A stretch of DNA of 64,000 bases, from positions 682,001 through 746,000 of the forward strand of contig NC_044014.1 of assembly GCF_900496995.4 (NCBI RefSeq). Reading direction: 5' to 3'. The stretch's first letter is position 1, and each line of letters starts with the position of its first letter. This document shows, one piece after another, positions 1 to 43,179 of this stretch. This DNA is from Aquila chrysaetos chrysaetos (lineage: Eukaryota; Chordata; Aves; Accipitriformes; Accipitridae). Below the pieces are notes generated by a model. The model did no database searches and was not told the DNA's origin. It worked only from the letters and a program-made list of their open reading frames with translations. The position numbers were made by a program, and so were the translations under genes.

Positions 1-3000
1 TATGTCCCCCAGACTTTTTCTGCACAAATCTGGATGTAGTTAATGTATCTCTTGTATCTACTTACCATCACTATTGATTCTGCGTATCTAAACCCATCTG
101 ACTAAGATGAAGTTGCCTGAATTTGTGGGTTAGGGGCACGAGTGCACGTGCAGGTATTACAAGCAGCAGGAAATACTGCGGGATGTGACTTCACCTTGTT
201 TGGAATCCCCCTTTCTGGGGCAGTTGTAGCCAAATGGACTAAGTTACCTCAATTCAAACTCTGCTTGGAACAGAGGACACCATCCTCCGATTTATACGCA
301 TGCATAATTTAAAAAAAAACCTAATTGTAAGTTCAGTTGCAACAAAATTGCCAAGTCTTGTTATCAAAACCACTCTAACTGCAGTCAGAATGCATTTAAA
401 CCTCCTCATGAGCACGGATGCTAGGTAGCTTACTGTCTAGAAGAGCGCGCTTACTAGAAGCGCGTAACGGCCAGTCGCTCGATAATAAGTACTGGTGCTT
501 GCTGCACACACTATCTAGGCTGCGGTCAAAAAGGGATGCCTGTAGGAAGGCAATAACCATTCTTTCTCCAAACAATTCCACAGCTATTGGAGAAGTCAAG
601 CATGCGTTTTTAACTACATCCCACTGTTCCCAAAGGCACAGGGGAGAAGGCAGGCTGCAGGCAGGCAGGAAGCAGGCAGGCAGGCTCCTGCCCACAGCCG
701 CTCCTGCTTCCCACGCAAGCTGCCTGCAGGCTGAGCCCCCGCACACCCGGGCAGGCGGTTTCGGGTTCAAACCTGCGCCTGCTTCTTTGTGGCTAAAATA
801 ACGGGAGTCCGACAGCCAGGACCTGGACGGGAAGGGATCTCCTGGCTGTCTGGGCGCTCGGGCTTGCAGGCCTGCCTCCCGCTCAGCTACCCATGTCACT
901 CACTACATTTTAGGAGAAATAAAACACGCTCATCCCCTCTGTAATGCTAAGAACAGTTTAAAGCACAAAAGAAAGCCAAAGAGCCACCATGCAAGCTTTC
1001 CCTCTCTTTTGGGGTTCTCCCCTCTTTTTGTACAACCCACTCTGGTTGCTCCTCTCCTGCCAGTCCCGCCCCACCGCCCACACAGCCCCCTCTCTCCGGT
1101 GGAGCAGCACTGCCCGCCCGGCATCAACTGCTGCCCGGGAGGTACAGGCAGAGCACGCGGTAACCCCCGTGCAGAGCAGTGAGAGACACTGCTCCATCAG
1201 CAGGGCAACAGGCAAGAGGAGGGAAAACATCTCTGCCACGTCTCTGTTTTGGACTTGTTTGGGGGCCTTCGAAGTTCAGCACCAAGCTGACAAATTCCTG
1301 CTGCCTTTGGGACACATCTCGACTTCTACCTTCCAACCACTGGCAGACTGACTCCTGTATTCTGCTGTTAATGAGATGAGCAATATCTCTTCTTCCCTCC
1401 ACATCCCAAATTTAGGGTCGCTGCAGTGGAGAAGGTGCTTTCAGCCTGCTCCCCACACTCACTCGAAGTCACTAAGGTCCACCAGGAGCCAGGCGCTCGC
1501 CTCGCACACAATGCTTCCTTCCTGCTGACCAGCCACAACCAGAGGCCACGGCTCTCCAGCCACGCGTTGGCCAGCACATGTCACGGGCTTCCTGCTGCCA
1601 TCACAGGCTAGCCAGCTCTAGGGACCACCGCGGATGGGATGCGGCCCCAGCAGCTGCTCTGCTGTCAACTTCTGCGCAACACCCAAAGCGGGGGGACCTC
1701 CCGGCCCGCTGCCTGGACCCCAGCCCCACGGGGAGAGGCTCTCCTCCCAGCGCTGCAAGAGACTCGTGGAAGCTGAGAAGATCTCCACCCAGGGCTCCCA
1801 GAGAGCCAGGCAGGATGAGCTCCCGCTCCATCGCAGCCCTACAGCGATGGTTAAAACGCAGTGCCAGGTGGCACCCAGAAGCCAGACTGGTTTTCCTCCC
1901 ATCTCGCTACCTGAAGCAGCACTACCATACTGATGGGCTACAAAACTGGCTCGCTCAAAGATTTTAGCTTCTTTTAAAGTGACGAGGGGGAGCAGCAATC
2001 CCATCCCTCTGTAATCTTGGGGGCAGGTGGGCCCATCCAAAAGCTCACCTTTCGCCAAGTCTGATCATTAGAGACGATAATTACTGGCGCGGGTGGGAGG
2101 AGATGGGGGCAGCTATCCTACTCATGAGATGAAACACACCAACAAAACCCCTTCTTTCTGCCCTCCCCGTTCCACTTCAAGTCAGAAAGCAGGACGCTGC
2201 GCCAGCATCCCCACTGCAGGTCCAGGCAGCCCCCGGCCGAGCCGCAGGTCTCCCGGTCGATGGGACAGCAGCGGAACGAGCACCAGCCCTCAGAGACAAC
2301 TCCACTGCTGAGGGGACCATGGGACACCTGCCACCCTCCCACCCCAGCAGAGACCAGCATTACCAGTGACAGGCTCCAGAAGCACCTTAAGGCCCGGGAG
2401 GAAACACCCGTCTGGTTGTTTCTTGGATCCACCGGGGACAGAGGAAGAAGAGAGAAGAGAAAAAAATCACGGAGAAGGGTTAGGGAAAAACAAAATAGGT
2501 AAAGAAGTGCACATTGTCACAGAGGAGGAGGACAACTGGAACGTGAAAAGACAGAGACAGCCGGCTTTTTGAACTGACTGAAGAGATGCCTACCGCTCAC
2601 TGTTTTGGCTGGAACTAGACACCAAGCAGGGTTTATAGACTCTTAATAGAGTTAGATGCCTGAATACTTTTGAAAATCTGGCTCCAATTTTCTGGGATAG
2701 CCATGTGAAACTAAATAAACCATGAAAATTAAGTTCAGAAGTCTTGCTTCATACATCTTCCAAGAAGAACTGCAGAGGTGAAGCTGGCTGTACTCCTACC
2801 CAGCACTAACCTGACAATTCCTTTATTGAGCAGACAGAAACCAAACCCCTCTTCTCAACTCCAGCACAGCACAGAGAAAAGCTGGCCGCCTTTGGCACGC
2901 CAGTCCTTGGGACGGCTGTACCTGCCATCGGTGCGTTTAAAAACGCCCTAAAAGTTAGCACCGTTTCAAAATAAAGCCTCCGCCGCGCGACTGTTCCCGT

Positions 3001-3433
3001 CCTTCGGAAGAACCGGCCTCTCGCCCACCTCGTTCCGAGCGATGCCCCTCTCCGTGCCAGAGGGGACCTCGACCTCTCCAGAGCCGCTGCGACGCGGCCC
3101 CGCAGCCCGGCCGCCGCAGAGAACGGGGGCCGCGGGGTCTGCGGCGGACCGAAGCGAGACACCGGAGGGAGGGGAGATCCCCCGAGATCCCCCCGGAAAA
3201 CTATCATCGCCGCTGCCAACTGGAGCGGCAGAGCCGTCGGGTTAGCTCTAACGGAGGGCAGGACGGCGGCCACCGGGGAGCCGCAGGCAGGGCTGGGCCC
3301 GCCGTGCCGGCCCAGAGGAGGGGAGCTCGGGGAAGAAAGCGGACGAAAACCGCCGGGCTGCAGCCTCCTCCCGAGGGCGACCGGGCGGCGCGGGGGCGGT
3401 CGCAGCGCCAGGTCGGCGGGTTCCCGCAGCGCC

Positions 3434-3447
3434 GGGGGGGGGGGGGG
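3434..3447 (+). repeat. 14-nt G homopolymer
   Basis: Uninterrupted run of 14 G within PWWP2B intron 1, C-rich on the transcribed gene's sense strand. It is a likely length-variable or assembly-sensitive site. Confidence 0.8.
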
Positions 3448-3702
3448 CGGTCACCCCGGTACCGGCCGGGACGCGGCGCTGCGGGAGAGCGGGAGCGGGG
3501 CCGGGGACAGGGACGCGCTCGCCCCAGGCCGTGCGCAAGGACAGCGGCCCCTCAGAGAGCCGGCGGGGGCCGTAGCGAAGCCTCGCCGCTCGCCGCGGAA
3601 GGGCCCGCCGGCGCCGGGCGGCCCAGCCTCCCACGCGGGGCTCCGGGGCCGCCCGCACCGCGCACCGGCCCTCGCCGTGGGCCCCGCCGGCGAGACGGTG
3701 AC

Positions 3703-3732
3703 GGTCCCGGTCCCGGTCCCGGTCCCGGTCTC
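3703..3732 (+). repeat. GGTCCC hexanucleotide repeat
   Basis: Four perfect GGTCCC units plus one GGTCTC unit, in PWWP2B intron 1 close to the donor. Confidence 0.85.
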
Positions 3733-4003
3733 GTCGCCCCCCCCGCCCCGCGCCGGTCCGGGCCCCGCTCCGGGCCGCAGACGGCCCCGGGCCGCTTTGT
3801 TCCCGCCGGGCCGGGCCGCCCCGGGCGAACAAAGGGCGAGCGCCGCCGGCGGCGGGGGCAGCGCGGGGATCCGACCCCGGCCGGGCCGCCGCGCCCCGGG
3901 CCAGCCCCGCTCCGCCCGGCCCGGCCCGGTGCAGGCCCCGCTCCCCCGCAGTCCCGGACCGGCGTCAGCCACCCCCCCCTCCCCCCGCCACCCCCGCCCG
4001 TAC

Positions 4004-4185
4004 TTCTTGGTGCAGTCGAGCAGGACGCCGGTGAAGCGGCGCTCCCCGCAGCTCAGCGTGACCACCAGCGTGTCGTTCACCATCTGCTCCACCAGCACCG
4101 GTAGCCACGCGCCCACCCGCGGCGACGGCGGCGCCCCCGCCGCCGCCTCCTCCTCCACCGCCGCCGCCGCCGCCGCCTCGGCCAT
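4004..4185 (-). CDS. PWWP2B: PWWP2B coding exon 1 (partial gene)
   Basis: This is the first coding exon of a PWWP2-family chromatin protein. In mammals PWWP2B reads H3K36-methylated nucleosomes through a C-terminal PWWP domain and joins HDAC/MTA1 (NuRD-related) complexes in the nucleus; that domain lies beyond the left edge. The start ATG (4185-4183) has strong context (A at -3, G at +4). The first ~25 residues are Ala/Glu-rich. The diagnostic stretch follows: LPVLVEQMVNDTLVVTLSCG, then ERRFTGVLLDCTKK, matching recalled human PWWP2B (LPVRVEQVVNGALVVTVSCG, then GILLDCTKK). The exon breaks after AA of the last Lys codon at a GTACGG donor (phase 2), where the family has its intron. PWWP2A has a similar segment, but the LRRC27-STK32C neighbourhood favours 2B. 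Confidence 0.9.
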
Positions 4186-4233
4186 GCTGCTGCCGCTGCC
4201 GCCGCTCCCCTCCCCCGCCGGCGGCGGCCGCTG

Positions 4234-4258
4234 GGGCCGGGCCGGGCCGGGCCGGGCC
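4234..4258 (+). repeat. GGGCC pentanucleotide repeat in PWWP2B 5' leader
   Basis: Five tandem GGGCC units starting about 50 bp upstream of the PWWP2B start codon, so probably in the 5' leader or core promoter. Confidence 0.8.
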
Positions 4259-4317
4259 GCGCCGCGCGATGACCTCACGGTGCGGGCGCCCCCGCGGCCG
4301 CCGCTGCCGTAGGTGCG

Positions 4318-4325
4318 TGACGTCA
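4318..4325. promoter_or_regulatory. CRE (CREB/ATF) palindrome TGACGTCA
   Basis: Perfect 8-bp CRE about 133 bp upstream of the PWWP2B start codon inside the CpG island, a usual position for functional CREs. Confidence 0.5.
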
Positions 4326-4444
4326 GGGCGCCGCCCCCGCGCCTGCGGGCGGCCCAGCGGCCCCCCCCCGCCCCCCCCGCTCCGCCGGACGGCCGGGGCC
4401 CTGCCGCGCCGCGGGGCGGGGCCGCCGCGCACGTGTGCCGGCCC

Positions 4445-4484
4445 GGGAGGGGCGGGGCCGGCCAGGGAGGGGCGGGGCCGGGCG
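4445..4484. repeat. 20-bp tandem duplication carrying GC boxes
   Basis: Two adjacent 20-bp units, each beginning GGGAGGGGCGGGGCCGG, give paired Sp/KLF-type GC boxes about 260-300 bp upstream of the PWWP2B ATG. The units differ only in the last three bases. Confidence 0.6.
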
Positions 4485-5099
4485 CGACGGGCCGGCCCCG
4501 CCCGCCCCCTGGCGGCCGCAGGCAGCGGGGTGGACCCGCCGCCTTTGCCGTCCGGCCGGGCCGCAGCGGCGGCTTTCGCGGCCGCCGCCGGTCTGCCCTT
4601 CGGGGGACCGGAGTCCCGTCGTGCCCCCCCCGAGGCAGGGAGAACCCGCTCTGGTCGTTTGTCATCAGAATGACGCGATACCGTCTTGACGGGCTACGTC
4701 ATCGCACAGGGCGGGGCGGGCTGGCGGGACTCGAGGTCGCGGGGTGCAGGGCGGGGGTCGCGGCGCGCAGCCCCCGCACCGCGGAGGGACGAGCCGGCGC
4801 TGGGCAGCCCGGTGGTCCGCGGCCCGGGGGGGGGAAACACGCTGGCGCTGGAAACGCTTGGGCGGCGCGACTCGCGACGCCCCACCACCGGCGCAAGAAA
4901 ACGCCAGATTTGGGAAGGCAGCGGCGGCGGGTGACCCCGCGCGGGGCACGGCGGAGAGACCGCGGGGGCGAGCAGAGGGGCTGAGAGTCGGGGTCCGGAG
5001 GCGGCTTCCGCCATCGCCGTTGGGAACCCCGAAGGGCTCGCCTGGGCGTCTCCGTCTTCAGAGGACAGCGTGATGGCGGGTGGGAGGCACGGCGGAAGG

Positions 5100-8000
5100 C
5101 CAGCTGCTCTGCGGCTTTTCACGCCTCTAAGGAAACGCCTGTATGTGAATTTCGAGGCTTGTAGAAAGTCCGAAAAATCTAAAACGTACGTGTTAAGGCA
5201 CCTCCGAGGTGGATTTTTACTGTTTGGGGGCGTGACTCCAGGAGCCTTGTGCCGACGCTGCAGTTAGGAAAACAAGCAGCCTCTGTCAAGGTGAAATGGA
5301 CTGCGCATCCAGCTGCGTGCCGTTGCATTTTTGTGTTTTAGCATAGCGATCAAAACACAGCCGCTAGACCCACCCGGGGGTCACAACGATGGCGCATCTA
5401 GGAAAGCGAGCTACAGGGCGCGCGGACAACTCAGTCGTGGGCCCAGCGGCTGCCCGAGGACCCCAGCACGCGGCCACTGGTACCAGTGGGAACCCACCTG
5501 CCCTGCAGCCAGACGCCCCAGAAGCGGAGCCTGCCTGCCCCTGCTCCCACGATTCGCCCCTTGGCTACTGAAACGCCAATTTACACAAGTGCTCGCCCAG
5601 TGCTACCAAAGCCCCCCGAAGGGCCTCCTCTGCCAAACCCAGATACCTCTGAAACATCCTTTTTGCTTTCTGAGACGTGCTACGGTACGAACGAAAGCCA
5701 AAATCCTTGGGTCTGACTCGGCTGCGGTACGTTTTGGATCCAAACGATGGAGCGGCAATAACTGCTCAGAGCTACTCCCACGCTCTCACCCCAGAGGTGG
5801 ATAGCTCCCAGTTGTTCCTCTGTCAGTACCTGCTCGGAGTTTTGTCAGCAACAGACCAACCTCGGAAACTGGTCTGCAGACAGACTCACTGGAAATCCCG
5901 TACCGGCCTTTGTGCCAGCTGTGCCACGAGTCCAAAGCAAGAAATAGGTGTATTGCAAGTACGTCAGCAACATACTAAATACTCTGGTGATCTGTGCCGA
6001 CCCATGGTATTTTTCCCCATCTGCTTTGCACACAGCAGAAACGTAATGATGGCTCTAAGACATGATTATTCTGTGGATTATGGAAACGTGGAGAGAAATT
6101 TTGGCCACTTAAAATCATTGAGAAAACTTCAGGTGACTTCAACAGAGTCAGATAACATCTGTAATATCACTTCTCCCAAGTTGCTAAAACATACTTCAGA
6201 TTTTAAGGTTAGATAGCAATTTAAATCTTAATTTGCTCTACCTGTCTCTGACGTTTACTTCTGTCACTTCACCACTGTGAAGTAATTCAATTAATTCCAC
6301 TTTTGTTTACATATAGATTTTCTGCTCTTATTCACTGCAATGACCCTGCAACAAGCTTGCACATCCTCTGACAAATACTCAAAACTCGAGCAGTGAAATG
6401 CCGTTTTCATTGCTTTTGAAATATAAGGGAGTCGAGAAAACATTTCTGCTAACACTGAAGTTCTGCATTTTTTTCCCCCTTTACAAAGGAAATGTTATTA
6501 AATGTGTTTTGTGAGGCTGCACAGCAGGTTCAGATGATGTCTCTATTCCTTTGTATACAAAACGTAGTAGCGTTTTCCTACCTTGTTTTGTGGCTTTGAA
6601 ATCCTTCAAAATTAGGGTCACCCAACACTTTCCAGTGTAAGCCTTCTTTCTGTTAACTTTGCCAAACATAATGGTTTGCGCCGAGTTTTTTCTTTCTGGG
6701 TGTTTGCTTCAAGGCCATTGGTCTTGGCTGCATTGGTTAGACATCCCTGAAAATAAACTATTTCATTAGCCATGGCTTAACCGCCTCTCTGCCTCAGTTA
6801 ACCATTTGCCAAATGGGGATGATATTATCCCTTCCTAGCAGAGAGACACCTATCAAGCCTCTCGATGTCTCGGTAGCATCACAGAAACTGGTTTCTTTGA
6901 AACTAAAATGCCGGGTTTCCCATGTGGACTTTGGCGAGTGAGCGTTAAATGAAAGCTTTAGCCGTTCACAGTATGGAAGACACACAGAGGAACCTGGACT
7001 TGGGGATCCAGAAGAAGTAACGCTCCTGCGGGAGGAGCGGTATGGTCGTGCTCGCTGTCCAGGATTGGTTTGTCCAGGTCGTAGACGAAGCAGGCCAGGG
7101 ATGCAGGTCCGGTGCATCGGTGCAGGCGCGGTGCTGAGCCAGCCCTGCCGCACGGCTTCCAGGCCCACACGGCGTTTGGGAAGGGCCGAGCATCTCGTGG
7201 GTACCGCAGAGCCCACGCCGGCGCAGCCGCGAGCGGTGGGGGGGGTGTGCGTGCCCCCCATGTCACTGGCAGCGGGGGAGAAAGGCCTCCTGGGGTGGGG
7301 GCTGCACGCAGCAGCCTGAACTCAGCCAGGCTGGCACTGGGCTAACGAACGTGGGGACGCAGGCTGTTCCCCGACAGCCCGCCGGGGATGCCCGCGTTGC
7401 TCCCTGCAGAGCGCGCGGTGCCAGGACCGCTCATCGGTGCAGCCGCAGGTGCAGCAAACCCATGGACCTCCAGCCACAACACTGACCCGGGCGCAGCCCC
7501 CGCACTCACCCCTCTGCCAGCCTGGAGCCCCCGGACCGACCCGCCAGGCCGGCTGCACCCGGCCTCTGCCGCTCCTTGTGGGGCTCCGACGGAGCGACCG
7601 CAGCCAGGCCTTCCCACTGCCTGGGTGTCACCACCACACCACGGTCCTGGCCACCAGCAGCTGCCTGCATATCGCCACAGAACCGAAACTGGTTGGGAAA
7701 AGCACCAAGCCATGAGCCTTAACAAACACCCAGGAGCAGCCGATTCACCTGCAGTCTCAAAGCAACATTTGGTTGCAGATGTAAGCGTTACCTGGCTTGT
7801 TAAATACTCACTGATATCTGTACAAATTTGCATTACTTGTGGGACTGACTCGAGAACCAGAGGGGTTATTGGTACAGTCAAACTGCACCGTGCTGGGCAC
7901 TGTTGCTGCCAGACCTGCTGTGCTCTGCCTGTAAAGCACGCCAAAACAAAAGGATAAAGCAATTAGGTTTTGTGTTTGGTGACCCTTCCTCTTCTCCTCT

Positions 8001-10679
8001 CCTCTCCTCTCAGAGGCCTGGCATTTCTGAAAATGGAACAAACGAGTATGGTTTAATTTCAGCCCTCCTGTTGGACTGGAAGTGTCCATTCCCAATTTTC
8101 CATGAGCAAGTACCAATAAAACCACCACAGAAATCAATCACCGTATTTGTACAAAATTAATTGAAATATCCTGTTCAGTCATTGCCTCTTATTAATCAGT
8201 TGTTGATCCAGACATATGCAAGACAAATGTCTCATATATTTGGAAGTGTATTCAGCAACACCTCACAGAGAATGCAAGAAAGACACTTAAGGAGTGGCCA
8301 CAAACCTACAAATGCAAGAAACTGATCCCCTGGGATCCACCAGTTCAGCCTTAATGGATGATTTCCACTTAGGACTTCAGAGACATGAAAGTCAAAACCA
8401 TGAAAAACAAAAGTCAAGTCCTTCTTATATGCGACTTTTTGGAAAAAAAAAAAGTAGAAAAAAATCCTTTTTGTAACCTTGCATTTGCTAATTATTTAAA
8501 CAATGTAGTTCTGTAACACCTGCTAGTAGTATTTCCTTCAGGGTTGCCTTAGGGTTTATACACAGGCCAAACAGGATTGCTGTACATACATTAATGCTTT
8601 TACTGATAACTACAGAGAGTATGAGCTAGAACCAGGAGCAAGACACGTTCTGCGTCCTCACCCTTACCGTTTCACGTGCATGTGAACCCACGCCTCTCCA
8701 GCACTGCCTTTGGTGCAGTTCCCTGAGAACTCTCACGCTCATCTCCAGGCATCTCTGAAATTCAACATTTTGGTAAGCTGCATCCACTAACTTACTTTTA
8801 TAACCATCCTTTACAAATAACGTGTATTTTTACTAATCTTTTATGGAAGGAGCCAGTTTTTTATCTGAATTGCAGACTCAACTACGCTAGATTCATATGG
8901 AATTAATAAAGTGTCTCTGCTGTTGACTAAAGCTATGAATTGCCATTGTACACAAATGACCGAGACCCTAACGTGAACCGTTGAAGCTTAATGTAGGTTT
9001 CAAGTAGAGACTTGCCAAAAAGGGCTAATAAATGTTTACTTACATGAACAGTACTATGCATTATGTTCTCTGTTAATCTAAATGGCATAAGAGAACCAAA
9101 AAACCTCAGCTGAATTGGTATTATTTATTATGGAAACTTTTTAATGTTGCAATTGCAGTATCTAGAGGACAGGACAAGCTGTAGTTCTGAGGCAGCCTTG
9201 ACTTTCCGCAAAACCTTGACAATACTTTGAGAGCAACATGCAAGCAGAGAGGAGAGTTCTAATGTCATCAGAGATATCTGTACTGATTTTCAGAAGGAAA
9301 AGGATTTTTTTTGAAACATCCTCCAAAACACGGTGATACACTTTTACAGAAAGTCTACTTCCAAAACCATTCAGAAATTATTAAGGCAGTTTCTACTGTC
9401 ACATGCACTCTTTAAGTCCAGTGACTCTGAAGTAACTTGGGCCAGATGCAGACCATTTTGGAATATACAGAATAAATCAATGCACAATTGCCAGTATGGA
9501 AACAGTGGACACACGCATATTACAGACATTCAAAGGAAACTGTCAAAAGTGGATCAAAGTAACATCACAGTAATAGTATCCATTCAGAAAAAGCGCACCA
9601 AACCTAAAGGAGCTGCTCTGAGCTTTCCATCTGCGTGGCAGCAGAACTGGCCGAGCGAGCCTCGTTAATAACCCATATGAGACAAGGAAGCATAAAGATG
9701 TGTCATTCTGGGTGGCAGAGCCAGCGAGGTGGGCATGGAGCACAGGAAGCCCTGGGACAGGTCTGATGGCAGCCAACCACTGCCACTTTTGTCCCTACAG
9801 AGCAGTTCGGTGGTGTTACTGTTTATTTCCAACATTTTAAGGCATGTAGGCTTTGCAGAAAGTGGAGGCAAGACCCACCTGAGGTACCTCCGCTATCCCA
9901 GGAGGGTAAGTGACAGGATGATGGCAGGGGACAACAGAGACAGTGGGGACAGAGGGAGAACACAGAAAGCGTGGGAGGGAGGAATACCTTTGCTATTTTT
10001 TAAATTCCATACCGTGACCCCCTTCCCGGGGCTCTTGTGGTACTGGAAAACCACTGACACTGGTTCAGCTCCTGTAATGCTTTTCTGTAATAAAGCCCTC
10101 TCCAAAGTACTGCCGCTCTTTTGGGGGAGCAGAAGGTAAAAGCTCCTCATACCTCATCCTGGTAACTGCAGTCTCAGCGCTGCGTAGCTCCACGTACCTC
10201 AAAGGAGCAACTCTGCTGGGATTCAGGCTCAGTTGTTATCACATCTTGTTCGCCTGTGCTCTCTGATCCCCTGCTCTCCCTACCGCCAGCATCTGAGGAG
10301 CCCCAGCAAAGGCACCGAGGTGTCAAAGGGGCAGCTCTGCTGCTCCCAAACGTCAGCAGGGCTCCCAATCAAAGTACAGACACCCTGAGAAGGGCTCCTG
10401 CCTGCTTCCTCTTGTCCAGGAGGAGGACGCAGCTGTCATGACAGTAAAATGCAAACAAGGTTATTCTACATTTGAAGACTACCTTTAAAACTAACGTTAC
10501 GATTTAACATTAAACACAGTGTTTGTGTTGAAAACCCAGACTGGTCTGATTTGACTAGGACACACAGTGCAAGGCCAGAGATGTGTTATTCCTGAAATTA
10601 GTTAACTAAGAGTACACAATTCCTCATTTTAGTAAAATTACAAATGGCTGCTCCAAATCTTAGGGACAACTTTGGAATT
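5100..10679. other. Intergenic region, PWWP2B to LRRC27 3' end
   Basis: No recognisable gene. The longest open frame is 179 codons on the plus strand (5677-6216), with no recognisable domain or splice structure. A GC-rich patch spans about 7050-7700. One MIR-like SINE relic lies at 6774-6860. AATAAA motifs for minus-strand transcripts occur at 9822-9827 and 9124-9129 and could serve longer LRRC27 3' ends. Confidence 0.55.
6774..6860 (+). mobile_element. Ancient MIR / CORE-SINE fragment
   Basis: The segment reads as the 3' half of the MIR family: the run CTTAACCGCCTCTCTGCCTC is followed by AGTTAACC, then AAATGGGGATGATATTATCC and CTTCCTAGCA. The recalled consensus has TTAACCTCTCTGTGCCTCAG, TTTCCTCATCTG, then AAATGGGGATAATAATAG. 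Divergence is high, as expected for a relic predating the bird-mammal split. Boundaries are approximate. Confidence 0.6.
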
Positions 10680-10685
10680 TTTATT
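10680..10685 (-). terminator. LRRC27: Candidate LRRC27 polyadenylation signal (AATAAA)
   Basis: First AATAAA on the minus strand after the LRRC27 stop, about 250 nt downstream of it. Cleavage would fall near 10,650-10,670. Further AATAAA motifs lie at 9822 and 9124. Confidence 0.45.
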
Positions 10686-10934
10686 TTCATAGGATTTTCA
10701 TAGCCTATAGAAGCGTGCTTGAGAAGAATGTGCAGAGAGGCTGAAGAAAACACTACAACACTGTGCCACAAATCTTTTAAAATAAACACATTTTACAGTC
10801 AGTTAAAGCAGATTGATTATCATTATAGGTTTAACATTGTCAAATGCAGTCGGGAAGACTAAGTGAGAAGAGGAGGCTTTTGTAATTCTCACTCTTGTGA
10901 AGTAAACATTTCACACTTTAACAATTCCAGGTGA

Positions 10935-42760
<31,826 letters not shown>

Positions 42761-42824
42761 TTGTCAGCAAGCCTGGAATGCCGGCTCAGTAATTCAAACT
42801 GATCAGCTGAAGGCAAGTCAGGAG
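42761..42824 (-). other. LRRC27: LRRC27 5' UTR portion of first coding exon
   Basis: A good acceptor, TTTCTCTCAG, ends at 42,825, so translation starts 64 nt into this exon and at least one non-coding exon lies upstream in the CpG island. Confidence 0.65.
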
Positions 42825-43179
42825 CTGAGAGAAACAATAATGTATTTTAGAAAGAGCATACGTGACTCAAGTTTCTTTTTTATATTATTCATTTGCAGGT
42901 TATCCCCAGTGCTATGTACTCTTTGTACGACACAAAACAGTCAGAGTGTTCTTTATAGACACACGCTTATAATAACGATACAATTTATCATAATACGTAC
43001 TTGAAGGCATAGTAAAGAGGAAAAATTGCCAACTGGCCCTTGCGGCTATGTTTCCCCCACATCACATCATACGTAGGCTTGGCAGAAACATTGATGCGCC
43101 TATGTGCTCTAAATAATCTCCCTTCTGACAGCACACTGTCCTGCCCTCTCGGACTCCCCTCATCAACACCTCCTTCCCC

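Larger units (their letters stand above)
1..4003 (-). other. PWWP2B: PWWP2B intron 1 (part)
   Basis: Non-coding stretch downstream of the exon 1 donor on the minus strand. Positions 1-3000 are unremarkable mixed-composition DNA, somewhat GC-rich at 600-2400. From about 3000 it becomes the CpG island. Many overlapping open frames exist on both strands because stop codons are rare at this composition; none resembles a known protein. The large second PWWP2B exon is not in the window. Confidence 0.6.
3000..5100. promoter_or_regulatory. CpG island at PWWP2B promoter
   Basis: Dense CpG and GC runs surround PWWP2B exon 1 and extend about 900 bp upstream of its ATG. There is no obvious TATA box. Paired GC boxes (4445-4484), a perfect CRE palindrome (4318-4325) and a second CRE-like site (about 4694-4701, TACGTCAT) lie upstream of the start codon on the minus strand. 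This is typical of a housekeeping-type, dispersed-start promoter. Confidence 0.85.

Noticed and set aside
3304..4984. Several 120-400 codon ORFs on both strands around the PWWP2B promoter
   Set aside because: Only the frame containing the VEQMVNDTLVVTLSCGERRF block is conserved; the others are shadows.
5677..6216. 179-codon plus-strand ORF between PWWP2B and LRRC27
   Set aside because: About the longest length expected by chance in 64 kb over six frames; no domain and no splice signals.
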